Source of the DNA: Actinomycetes bacterium
GTDB taxonomy: Bacteria > Actinomycetota > Actinomycetes > Propionibacteriales > Nocardioidaceae
Assembly: GCA_023396115.1 (NCBI GenBank)
Contig: JAEWXC010000043.1
Location: 56,554-120,553 of the forward strand
Reading direction: 5' to 3'
Length of the DNA: 64,000 bases
Notes under the pieces: model-generated
What the model was told of the DNA's origin: nothing
Database searches by the model: none
Seen by the model: the letters and a program-made list of their open reading frames with translations, nothing else
Program-made: the position numbers and the translations under genes
Part shown: positions 16,958 to 25,219 of the stretch, one piece after another
Position numbering within the stretch: position 1 is the stretch's first letter
Layout: the number at the start of each line of letters is the position of its first letter

Positions 16958-19069
16958 GTGCCCAAGGGCCCGCAGATCAGTGTCATCGTGCCCTGCTACC
17001 AAGGGGCGGACGCGATCGGCGAGTGCCTGGCCTCCCTGGCGGCCCAGGACCTGTCCCCGCAGGCCTTCGAGGTCCTGGTCGTGCTCAACGGGCCCGATGA
17101 CGGGACCCGGCTGCAGATCGACATCGCCGCCCGGGCGCACCGCCGGCTCAACGTGCGGCTGCTGACCGCACCCGGCCCCGGCGTCGGTCGGGCCCGGAAC
17201 CTCGGGCTGGACAGCGCGGCCGGGACGTACGTGACGTTCGTCGACCACGACGACTGGGTCTCGCCCAGCTTCCTGTCGGCGCTGCTGGCCGCCGCGTCGC
17301 CGGGTGTGGTCTCGATGTCGCTGCTCGCCGACGTCTCCAGCAGCAGCCGGCACCCGTCGTGGGACGCGGTGGCCAACTACGACAACTACATCGGTGCCGT
17401 CGCCCACCAGCACGCCGGGGAGCTCCTGCCCCGCCCGCTGCGCCGCACCGCCCTGGGGTTCAACGCCGCGAAGCTGGTGCCCACCGCCGTGGCGCGCGCC
17501 GCCCGGTACGACGAGACGCTGCCCAGTGGGGAGGACCTCCTCTACTGGTTCGACCTGGCGGTGGCGGTGAACTTCGGGGTCCGGATGGTCCCCGCCGACT
17601 CCGGTGCCACCTACTACCGACGGGTGCGCCCCGGGTCCCTGTCCCGGCAGGAGCGGACCTTCGAGTTCAGCGTGCAGGGCCGCCTGGACGTCATCGAGCG
17701 GCTCGCGGCGCGCCAGCTCGACGAGCTCGACCCCGACCTGGTGAACGTGCGCCGGTCCCTGGCCGCCGGACAGACCAGCATGATCCGGGCCTACGTCGAC
17801 GAGCGGCCCGAGGAAGCCGGTCGCGTGGTGGAGGAGATCCACCGGCGCGGGCTCGCCGACCACGTCTCCTGGCGGGTGCTGAACACCGGCCGCGCCACCG
17901 AGCTCGCGGCCGTCGTCGGGTTCACGCCGTGGCTCGACACCTCCGGGCTGGTGGCCGCACGCCGGGTCCGTGAACGTGGCGTGGTGGTCGACCTCATCCA
18001 GTCCGACCTCACCGGCCAGGCCGTCCTGGACCACTCCTCCTCCCGGGTGGCCCAGGCCCAGGTGGCGCGCAGCGCCGCCCTGAAGGTCCCGTTGACGGCG
18101 CTGGACTGGGCCGCGATCAAGGCCTACGTCAAGGCCGGTCGCGCCCAGGCCGCGGAGTGGATCGACGAGCAGGGGCCCTACGAGAGCCTCTACACCCGCG
18201 CCATGCTGCCCGCCTCGCACCTGCTGGGCGCGGTGCTCAAGGTCGAGCACCCGCAGATGCACTGGCGTGCGGAGTTCTCCGACCCGATCGTCTGGAACGG
18301 GTACGGGCAGGCGCGGGTCGGCCGTGCCGCCAACGACAAGCTGTACAGGAGCCTGGTCAGCGCCGTGGAGGCGCACGGCGGCACCGGTCCCCGGGACCGC
18401 AACATCGCCCAGCTGGTCGAGCTGGTGGCGTTCTCGATGGCCGACGAGTTGCTGTTCACCAACGCCCAGCAGCTCGAGTTCATGCTCGCCCGGCTGCCCG
18501 ACCCGTCCCTGGCCGACCGGGTCCGGGAGCGGGCCGTGGTGCAGTGGCACCCCGTGCCCGACCCGGCGCTGTACGAGGCCGTCGAGGCCGACTACACCCC
18601 GGTCCCCGGGGTGCTGAACATCGGCTACTTCGGGGTCTTCTACCCCACCCGCGGCCTCACCGAGGTGGTCGAGGCGCTGGCCAAGCTCGACGCGGCCGAC
18701 CGGGCTCGGGTGCACGTGCACGTGTTCACCTCCGACCCGGCGGCCCTGGCCGCGGAGGTGACCGAGCACGGGCTCGGGGACGTGATCACCGCGAACCCGT
18801 ACGCGCCGTACCTGGAGTTCCTGGCATTGACCCGGACCATGGACCTGCTGCTGGTCAACGACTTCCGCACCCTGCAGCACTACGACCTGAACCCGTACCT
18901 GCCGGCCAAGTGGTCCGACTACACCGGCAGCGGCACCGACATGTGGGCGGTCGTCGAGCCGGGCTCGGTGCTGTCGCGGATGGAGAACGTGCGCTACACC
19001 TCCGTGCTCGGTGACGCCGACGGCGCCCACTCCGTCCTGGTCCGGGCGATCGCCGACCACCTCGGCTGA
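16958..19069 (+). CDS. two-domain glycosyltransferase (GT2 plus GT-B-like domain)
   Basis: A 703-residue protein with no signal peptide. The N-terminus is a GT-A family 2 transferase: ISVIVPCYQGADAIGECLASL at the nucleotide-binding start, then the metal-binding DHDD at about residue 96. The middle (about 250-540) is helical and carries no recognised motif. Residues about 550-690 read like a GT-B C-terminal half (IGYFGVFYPTRGLTEVVEALAKL, then HVHVFTSDP). The GTG at 16958 has GGAGG nine bases upstream. Divergent to the methyltransferase gene, convergent with the next transferase; the repeat array follows its stop. Sugar donor unknown. Confidence 0.8.
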   Translation: MPKGPQISVIVPCYQGADAIGECLASLAAQDLSPQAFEVLVVLNGPDDGTRLQIDIAARAHRRLNVRLLTAPGPGVGRARNLGLDSAAGTYVTFVDHDDWVSPSFLSALLAAASPGVVSMSLLADVSSSSRHPSWDAVANYDNYIGAVAHQHAGELLPRPLRRTALGFNAAKLVPTAVARAARYDETLPSGEDLLYWFDLAVAVNFGVRMVPADSGATYYRRVRPGSLSRQERTFEFSVQGRLDVIERLAARQLDELDPDLVNVRRSLAAGQTSMIRAYVDERPEEAGRVVEEIHRRGLADHVSWRVLNTGRATELAAVVGFTPWLDTSGLVAARRVRERGVVVDLIQSDLTGQAVLDHSSSRVAQAQVARSAALKVPLTALDWAAIKAYVKAGRAQAAEWIDEQGPYESLYTRAMLPASHLLGAVLKVEHPQMHWRAEFSDPIVWNGYGQARVGRAANDKLYRSLVSAVEAHGGTGPRDRNIAQLVELVAFSMADELLFTNAQQLEFMLARLPDPSLADRVRERAVVQWHPVPDPALYEAVEADYTPVPGVLNIGYFGVFYPTRGLTEVVEALAKLDAADRARVHVHVFTSDPAALAAEVTEHGLGDVITANPYAPYLEFLALTRTMDLLLVNDFRTLQHYDLNPYLPAKWSDYTGSGTDMWAVVEPGSVLSRMENVRYTSVLGDADGAHSVLVRAIADHLG

Positions 19070-19077
19070 GCGGCGCC

Positions 19078-19143
19078 CACCGGGCACTTGCGTGGCGCTG
19101 ACCGGGCACTTCCGTGACGCCCACCGGGCACTTGCGCGGCCGG
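19078..19143 (+). repeat. 22-bp tandem repeat, locus 2 (3 copies)
   Basis: Copies begin at 19078, 19100 and 19122, exactly 22 bp apart, with core ACCGGGCACTTGCG; copies 1 and 3 start CACC instead of GACC. It lies in the convergent gap between two transferase genes. Confidence 0.85.
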
Positions 19144-19199
19144 CGGGGCCGGACCGACCCCGCCGGACGCGTCAGCCGGACGACGTCAGCGGTGCGACC

Positions 19200-21797
19200 T
19201 CACGGGGTGGGGGCGTCAGCGACGAACTCGGGACGCTTCCTGCGGCCCATCGCCACGATCGCGTCGTAGACCCGCTGCCGGTTCTGGTCGTCGCGGTGCG
19301 GGAACGCCTCGACGATGCGCTGCCGGTACGGCTCCGGGGTGCTGCGACCGCCCTCGAGGGTGCTGACCAGGGCCTCGACCGCCTCGTCCAGGGTGCTGGC
19401 CACCGGGCCGAAACCGTCCCGGACGTAGTCGAAGTAGCCGACCCGCCCCACGTGGGCGCCGCCGTGCATCTCGTCGGCGTCGAACTGGAAGTACACCACC
19501 GGGCGCTCGATGTAGGCCGCGTTGAACGCTGTGGAGGAGTAGTCGGTGACCACGGCCGCCGCCCGGGCGAAGAGCGCCCGCACGTCGGTGCCGTCGAAGC
19601 TGAGTCGCTGCACGTGTGCGGGGAGGTCGACGCCCTCCAACGCGGTCTCCATGTTGGGGTGCGGGAGCAGCGCCAGCTGCAGCCCCTGCTCACGGCAGAC
19701 CCGGGCCAGCTCCTCCGAACGCAGCAGCCCGGTCCAGGCCTCGTAGTAGTCGCTCTCGGTGAACCAGCTGAACGCGCCGCGTCGCTGCGAACCGCTGGTC
19801 AGGTTCGGCACCAGCCAGGTCCGCCAGGTGGGGGAGACCAGCACCAGGTCGCGGGCGTCCTCGGGCACCGCGCGCCCGGCGGCGTGCACCAGGTCGAACC
19901 GGGGGAGCCCGGTCAGCGCCGTCTCCTTCTCGGTGTAGTCGTAGGTGGTGCCGTCGGCGACCACGGAGGCGTGCTCGTCGACCGTGCTGGTGATGAACAG
20001 GTCCAGCGGGCGGGCGTTCAACCAGCCCGACAGGTCGTCCTTGATCACCCCGTGCTGCAGGAAGGTGAACTTCCACGGCCACGGGCGGTAGGCCCGCAGC
20101 TGCGGCGGCAGGCAGACGGCGGCGTCGGCGTGCGAGGAGATCAGGTGCACCGCGTTCAGCATCAGCGAGTACCAGTCCTCCGAGTCGTGCGCGACCACCC
20201 GGTCGGGGTGCAGCGCCCGGAGCCGGTGCCAGTCCTCGGTGCCCTCCTCGAGCACGAAGAACGCGTTGACCTGCGGCTGGTGCTCGCGCAGCCAGGAGAA
20301 CAGGTGCTCGGCGCTGTCGTCGGCGTTGTGGATGCGGTCCATCAGCACCCACGCGTCGGCGAAGCGCTTGCGGCTGCGGCGTGACGCAGCCCGCTTGACC
20401 ACCTTCGGGTCGATGTCCGGGTCGACCGCGACGGGCTCGGGCTGCGCCGGGGTGAACGCCTCCAGCGGACCGGGGCGCTGCGGGAGCCGGTTCGGCCAGA
20501 CCCGCAGGGTGGGGACGGCCGGGGCGTCGGTGATGGCCAGGTGGCGGCCGTTGACCACCAGCCGGATGCGCCTGGCCGGGACCCACAGGATCCGCTCGCG
20601 CAGCAGCACCCGGTCGTGGATCACGACGTCGCGGGTCTTCGCGGCGTGCGGGACGACCTCGCGCCCGCCGAGCAGCACGGTCTCCTCGGGCTGGGGTCCG
20701 GTGAACCGGTAGACCAGCTTGACCAGGTGCTGGTCGGGGTCGTGCTCGGAGATCAGGGCCGTGTCGGCGACCCACGGGTCCGGGTCGTAGCCGTGCGCCA
20801 TGATGTCGCGCGTGGTGCCGCGCAGCCGGCTGGCGCTGTAGCTGTAGACGGCCATCGGCTCGAGCAGCGCGGTGCACCGCGCCATCAGGTCGTGCAGCTC
20901 CTCACGGACCTCGGGCGGGGCGATGCGTCCGGCCTGGGAGTCCTCGCGCCCCAAGTAGTAGCTGAGCTCGTAGATCATGAAGTTCTGCAGCCACAGCGGC
21001 ACCCGGCCGAGCTTCTCCGTGGCGGTGGTGAGCAGGTCCAGGTACCCGTGGCGCGGCACCATGATGAAGCGGTCCGGCTTCTTCATGGAGAGCTGCAGCG
21101 CGGAGCCCCGGTCCAGCCGCTCCTTGCGGTACCAGTACCGCGCCGAGGACAGGAAGGCGAGCTTCGGCTCCGGCAGGTCCATCAGGTAGTGGCTGGCGTA
21201 GTGGCCGTCCTCGAAGTTGGGCCGGACCCGCCCGTCGTGCCACAGGTCGAGCTCCCGGACCCGGGACAGCTTGAAGAACGACGACGGCGCGCTGCCGTGG
21301 AAGTAGCGGTCGTCGAGGGCGAGGTTGCGCAGCCGGTCGCCGCCCTTGAAGTGGCGCCGCAGCGGGTGGGTGTCGGTCAGCTCCTTGGTGACGTCGTTGT
21401 AGAGCCACCGGTTGGTCGCGACCATGTCGGTCTCGGGGTGCTCGAGCAGGAACGTCTTGACCCGGCTGAGGTAGTCGGGGTCGAGGATGTCGTCGGGGTC
21501 GGGGAAGCTGATCCACTCGCCGTTCGCGATCGCCTGGCCGGCGTTGCGGGCGGTCCCGACGCCGCCGTTCTCCTTGCGGACCACCCGGACCACGCCGGGT
21601 CGGCGGGCGGCCCACGCCTCGATCTTCTCGGGGGTGTCGTCGAGGGATCCGTCGTCGACCATCACCACCTCGTACTCGTCCTCCGGCAGGTCCTGGGCAT
21701 CGACGGAGTCGATGAAGTCCTGCACGTAGCGCGAGACGCCGTAGCAGCCCGCGACGAGCGTGAAGAGCGGCCTCTTCCGGTTGCTGGTCGTCGACAA
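19200..21797 (-). CDS. GT2 - CDP-glycerol glycerophosphotransferase fusion (teichoic-acid polymerase type)
   Basis: An 865-residue fusion. The N-terminal GT2 domain (about 1-330) has LFTLVAGCYGVSRYVQDFIDS, VMVDDGS and the metal-binding DPDD. The C-terminal domain (about 480-860) is a TagF/TarL-type polyol-phosphate transferase with the hallmark TDYSSTAFN (near 750) and a preceding LLPHPN segment. It should transfer glycerol- or ribitol-phosphate from a CDP-activated donor onto the sugar added by its own GT2 domain. Start: a TTG at 21797 has AGGAGGGG seven bases upstream and a TAGCAT box before that; a longer reading from an upstream ATG would put the promoter inside the gene. Part of the polymer island. 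Substrate inferred from family. Confidence 0.82.
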   Translation of the reverse strand: MSTTSNRKRPLFTLVAGCYGVSRYVQDFIDSVDAQDLPEDEYEVVMVDDGSLDDTPEKIEAWAARRPGVVRVVRKENGGVGTARNAGQAIANGEWISFPDPDDILDPDYLSRVKTFLLEHPETDMVATNRWLYNDVTKELTDTHPLRRHFKGGDRLRNLALDDRYFHGSAPSSFFKLSRVRELDLWHDGRVRPNFEDGHYASHYLMDLPEPKLAFLSSARYWYRKERLDRGSALQLSMKKPDRFIMVPRHGYLDLLTTATEKLGRVPLWLQNFMIYELSYYLGREDSQAGRIAPPEVREELHDLMARCTALLEPMAVYSYSASRLRGTTRDIMAHGYDPDPWVADTALISEHDPDQHLVKLVYRFTGPQPEETVLLGGREVVPHAAKTRDVVIHDRVLLRERILWVPARRIRLVVNGRHLAITDAPAVPTLRVWPNRLPQRPGPLEAFTPAQPEPVAVDPDIDPKVVKRAASRRSRKRFADAWVLMDRIHNADDSAEHLFSWLREHQPQVNAFFVLEEGTEDWHRLRALHPDRVVAHDSEDWYSLMLNAVHLISSHADAAVCLPPQLRAYRPWPWKFTFLQHGVIKDDLSGWLNARPLDLFITSTVDEHASVVADGTTYDYTEKETALTGLPRFDLVHAAGRAVPEDARDLVLVSPTWRTWLVPNLTSGSQRRGAFSWFTESDYYEAWTGLLRSEELARVCREQGLQLALLPHPNMETALEGVDLPAHVQRLSFDGTDVRALFARAAAVVTDYSSTAFNAAYIERPVVYFQFDADEMHGGAHVGRVGYFDYVRDGFGPVASTLDEAVEALVSTLEGGRSTPEPYRQRIVEAFPHRDDQNRQRVYDAIVAMGRRKRPEFVADAPTP

Positions 21798-21825
21798 GTC
21801 CAATCCCCTCCTGGTCGCGCCGGTC

Positions 21826-21831
21826 ATGCTA
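21826..21831 (-). promoter_or_regulatory. -10 box for the GT2-glycerophosphotransferase gene
   Basis: TAGCAT on the minus strand, followed by AGGAGGGG and then the TTG start at 21797. This gives a short leader of about 20 bases that carries a clear ribosome binding site. It decides the start-codon choice. Confidence 0.55.
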
Positions 21832-21909
21832 CCGACGGCAGGGGTGCCCTCCTGCCGCCGGTGTGGGCGCGGCGGTGCCTCGACCACGCCGCGCCTGCGC
21901 GGCCCGGGG

Positions 21910-24900
21910 TCACCCGAGCAGCAGGTCCACCACCCGCGCCGCGGCCTGCCCGTCGGTCCGCGGTAGCCAGCGGTCGGTGAACCCCGCCGGGCGCGGTCCG
22001 GCCGCGGGTGGGCCGTCGGCCAGCAGCGCCGCCACCTCGTCGGTGCCGGTGACCACGTGGCCCGGGAGCTCCGCGGTCAGCGGGGCTGCGGCCGCCACCG
22101 GCAGCAAGCCCTCGGGGCGGTGCAGCAGGGTCGGGCGACCGGTCGCCGCCCAGGCCAGGGTCAGCGGCGTCTCCTCGGTGGCACACACGTCGGCGACCTG
22201 CAGCAGCTGGTGCGGGCGGGGGTGCCGGGACACGTCGTGCACCCGCGGGTGGACGGGAGCGCTGGTCCCGATCGGGCCGCGGCGCAGCACCAGCCAGTCG
22301 GGCAGCAGGTCGGCCAGGACGGCCGGGTCCAGCTCGGGTGCCTCCTCCAGCACCGCCAACGTGCGGCGGCCCCGCAGCCGCGGCTGGGCCAGCAGCAGCA
22401 GCACCGGCGCCCCGGGGTCGTGGCCCAGGTCGCCCAGCACCCGCCGTCGCACCTGCGCCCGGTCCGCGGTGAGCAGGCCGTCGAGTCCGGGGTCACCGAG
22501 CACCAGCGGGTCACCGGGCCACGCGAACGACTCGCGCAGCACCTGTGCGGCCGGCTCGTTGGCGGCCAGGACGTCGGTCCAGGTGCCCCGGACCCGCTCC
22601 AGACGCTCCTCGACCAGCACCTCGGGACGCTGGCGGGACTCCAGCAGCGGGCGGCCGAGCAGCCCGCTCCACACGTCGGTGGGCAGCTGCACGAAACGTT
22701 GGCCGGCGAGAGTCAGCGGGTCGCCGCTGCGGGGCACGTGGTCGGAGACCAGCAGGCGCGAGGAGGTCCTCGCCTGCCACCAGGCCCGACTGCCCTGCAC
22801 CACCGCGGTGGCCCCCTCGGGGACCGGGGCGGCGTGGTCACGGACGCCGACCAGGACCGGCGGTGCCCCCGGGCGTCGCAGGAGCTCGGCGGTCACCGCC
22901 AGGACGGTCTCGCTGGGCGGCCCGCCCGGGGCCGACCACACCAGCACCTGCTCGCGCAGCGGCTCGTCGTCCTCCCGCCGGCGAGCCCGGTCCTCGAGCC
23001 GGGCGGCACCCACCGTCGTCGACTCCTCGGCCGCCAACGGCGGCACCACCTGCAGCCTCAGTCCACCCCGGGCCCGTGCCGGGTAGCGCACCTGCACCGC
23101 GAGCCGGTCACCGAGCAGGTGCAGCGGCAGCTGTGGCTCCAGCGCGGCAGCCGCGTGCAACGGCTGGGCGGTGCCCTCCCGGACCAGCCGCCACATGCCG
23201 GTGGGCAGCGGCAGCTCACCGAGCCCGGGCACCGGGCGGGTGCGCGGGAACCGGACCTCGACGGTGCTCGTGCCGCCCTGGCCGTCACCCGGGACGGCGG
23301 TGACCGACAGCGGCTCCAGCGGCGTCACCCCGGGCAGGACCAGGCGCAGGTCGTGCCAGTCCTCCGCGGGGGTGCCGGCCGGGTCGAGCAGGACCGCGAG
23401 GTCCTCGGCCCCCAGTTCCACGCCGAGCACCCCGGGCACCGCCGTGGCGGCACCGGGCTCGACGGTGAGGGTCAGTACCGGCAGCGGTCGCGGGGTCACC
23501 GTCACCGGCCCGTCGGCCAGGTCCACGGTGACCGGACCGGGGTCGCTGCCCCTCGAGCCCGGCAGGTGGCCCTGCACGGGTCCGCGGCGGACCAGGTCGC
23601 CGGCACGCAGCTCCACCTCGACCTGCCACGCGCCGGCGCCGTCGCCGACCTGGGCGGCGCGCGGGTCGGTGAGGTCGACGGTGGCGGTCCAGGCGGACCC
23701 GGCGTAGGAGGTCTCCTCGTCGTCGGTGGTCAGGTCGATCCCGGGGTCGTGGTGCCGGGTGACGACCGCGGGCACCCGGTCCTCGCCGCGGAGCAGGGTG
23801 ACCTCCAGGCCGATCCGGGAGTTCTCGGCCGTGTCCAACCCGGGCACCCGGGCCACCCCGTGCACCGTCAGCACACCGGCCCCGGCGCCCACCACCCGCA
23901 GCGGCGCCACCAGCACCGTCTCGGAGCTGCCCAACCGGCGCAGCTCCTCGGGCAGGTCGGTGATCCCGGCCGGCGGGTGCACCGGACGCAGGGCGTCGCC
24001 GACGACCTCGCAGGCCGGAGGACCGGACCGCTCCCGCAGTGCCACGGCCGCCCGCTCGAACTCCGCCCACCGGCCCTGCGTGGCCAGCCACCCCAGCACC
24101 TTGCGGTCCAGCCGGACCCCGGCCAGGGTCGCCGCGTCGGCGGCGGTCAGGAAGTCGGCGTAGGCCCCGGCCAGCAGGGTCCGGTACTCGTCGTCGGCCG
24201 CGGCGGCGTGCGGCAGGTACGGGGCCAGGTCGATGTCGAGTACCCGGGCCTGCCAGGCACGGAGCACCACCGCGGGCTGGTCGGCCATCACGGCCCGGGC
24301 CTGCTCGACCGAGACCAGCCGGTCGCGCAGGTTGGCGGTGGAGTGCTTCTGCTGACCGGTGCTGGCACCGTCGTCCCGCATCCGCCAGTTGTAGGTGATC
24401 CGGTTCAGCACGTCGAAGCGGTCCGCCCGCAGCAGCGCCTGCAGCATCGGCAGGTGGTCCTCGTAGGCCATGCCCTCGGGGAACGAGCCGACCTGCTCAC
24501 GCCAGAACGCGGTCCGGAAGACCCGGTTGCAGGCGATGATGTCGCGCATCGCGACCGGGAAACCGGCCAGGTCGACGCCGGTGCGGTCCTCGGTGTGCAC
24601 CTCGGGGTAGGAGTCGCGGGCGATGCCGGCCCGGCTGAACCGTCGCGCCCGGCCCAGGACGAAGTCCGACCCGGAGCGGCGCAGCCCGGCGACCATCCGC
24701 TGGTAGGCGCCGGGCGGCACCGTGTCGTCGGAGTCGCAGAACGTGAGGAACTCGCCGCGGGCCTGCGCGATGGCCACGTTCCGGGCGGTGCCCTGCCCCG
24801 CGTTGGCCTGGTGCAGCAGCCGGATCCGGGGATCCTCCGCCGCGTGCCGGGCCAGGATCTGCGGGCTGGTGTCGGTGGACCCGTCGTCGATGCAGATCAG

Positions 24901-25110
24901 CTCGAACTCGGTCAGGGTCTGCGCGCGGATGCTCTGCAGCGCCTCGTCGAGGAACTCGGCGGTGTTGTGCACCGGCATCACCACGGTCAGGACGGGTGCG
25001 TCCGGTCCGGGCGGCTGCGGGGTGGACGGGTCGGTCCGGGGCGTCTCGTCGCGGCGTCGGCGCAGCAGTCGCCCGAGGGCACCGGCGCCCCGGCGCTCAC
25101 CGGGGGCCAC
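21910..25110 (-). CDS. GT2 glycosyltransferase with degenerate glycerophosphotransferase-like C-terminal domain
   Basis: A 1066-residue protein. After an Arg/Pro-rich tail (about 1-38) comes a GT2 domain (LTVVMPVHNTAEFLDEALQSI, ICIDDGSTD and the metal-binding DSDD near 130). The middle (about 400-650) is beta-rich with no named family. The C-terminal ~350 residues align in layout with the CDP-glycerol glycerophosphotransferase fold of its neighbours, but the DYSS hallmark is replaced by CATEETPLTLAW, so phosphotransfer is doubtful. The GTG start has no ribosome binding site; it begins one base after the stop of a 14-codon leader ORF. Divergent from the next transferase. Confidence 0.75.
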   Translation of the reverse strand: MAPGERRGAGALGRLLRRRRDETPRTDPSTPQPPGPDAPVLTVVMPVHNTAEFLDEALQSIRAQTLTEFELICIDDGSTDTSPQILARHAAEDPRIRLLHQANAGQGTARNVAIAQARGEFLTFCDSDDTVPPGAYQRMVAGLRRSGSDFVLGRARRFSRAGIARDSYPEVHTEDRTGVDLAGFPVAMRDIIACNRVFRTAFWREQVGSFPEGMAYEDHLPMLQALLRADRFDVLNRITYNWRMRDDGASTGQQKHSTANLRDRLVSVEQARAVMADQPAVVLRAWQARVLDIDLAPYLPHAAAADDEYRTLLAGAYADFLTAADAATLAGVRLDRKVLGWLATQGRWAEFERAAVALRERSGPPACEVVGDALRPVHPPAGITDLPEELRRLGSSETVLVAPLRVVGAGAGVLTVHGVARVPGLDTAENSRIGLEVTLLRGEDRVPAVVTRHHDPGIDLTTDDEETSYAGSAWTATVDLTDPRAAQVGDGAGAWQVEVELRAGDLVRRGPVQGHLPGSRGSDPGPVTVDLADGPVTVTPRPLPVLTLTVEPGAATAVPGVLGVELGAEDLAVLLDPAGTPAEDWHDLRLVLPGVTPLEPLSVTAVPGDGQGGTSTVEVRFPRTRPVPGLGELPLPTGMWRLVREGTAQPLHAAAALEPQLPLHLLGDRLAVQVRYPARARGGLRLQVVPPLAAEESTTVGAARLEDRARRREDDEPLREQVLVWSAPGGPPSETVLAVTAELLRRPGAPPVLVGVRDHAAPVPEGATAVVQGSRAWWQARTSSRLLVSDHVPRSGDPLTLAGQRFVQLPTDVWSGLLGRPLLESRQRPEVLVEERLERVRGTWTDVLAANEPAAQVLRESFAWPGDPLVLGDPGLDGLLTADRAQVRRRVLGDLGHDPGAPVLLLLAQPRLRGRRTLAVLEEAPELDPAVLADLLPDWLVLRRGPIGTSAPVHPRVHDVSRHPRPHQLLQVADVCATEETPLTLAWAATGRPTLLHRPEGLLPVAAAAPLTAELPGHVVTGTDEVAALLADGPPAAGPRPAGFTDRWLPRTDGQAAARVVDLLLG

Positions 25111-25111
25111 G

Positions 25112-25156
25112 TCAGCTGGGTCCGGCCAGGCGGGAGGTCACGGCGGTCGCGCGCAT
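25112..25156 (-). CDS. 14-codon leader peptide ORF, possibly leaderless
   Basis: ATG at 25156 encodes MRATAVTSRLAGPS and stops (TGA, 25114-25112) one base before the GTG of the 1066-residue transferase, in another frame. TAGGGT sits six bases before the ATG. The large gene has no ribosome binding site of its own, so re-initiation after this ORF could be how it is translated. It has no regulatory codon run. Confidence 0.45.
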   Translation of the reverse strand: MRATAVTSRLAGPS

Positions 25157-25162
25157 GCGCCG

Positions 25163-25168
25163 ACCCTA
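25163..25168 (-). promoter_or_regulatory. -10 box for the leader ORF and transferase
   Basis: TAGGGT on the minus strand, six bases before the leader ATG at 25156. It lies 13 bases from the outward-facing TATGCT box of the divergent gene, so the two promoters may interfere. Confidence 0.55.
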
Positions 25169-25180
25169 TCCGCCGCTCGT

Positions 25181-25186
25181 TATGCT
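25181..25186 (+). promoter_or_regulatory. -10 box for the divergent 1186-residue transferase
   Basis: TATGCT, with GGAAGG at 25208-25213 and GTG at 25220, gives a leader of roughly 25-30 bases with a ribosome binding site. Confidence 0.5.
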
Positions 25187-25219
25187 CAGCGTCGCCACAC
25201 CCCAGCCGGAAGGACCCCC

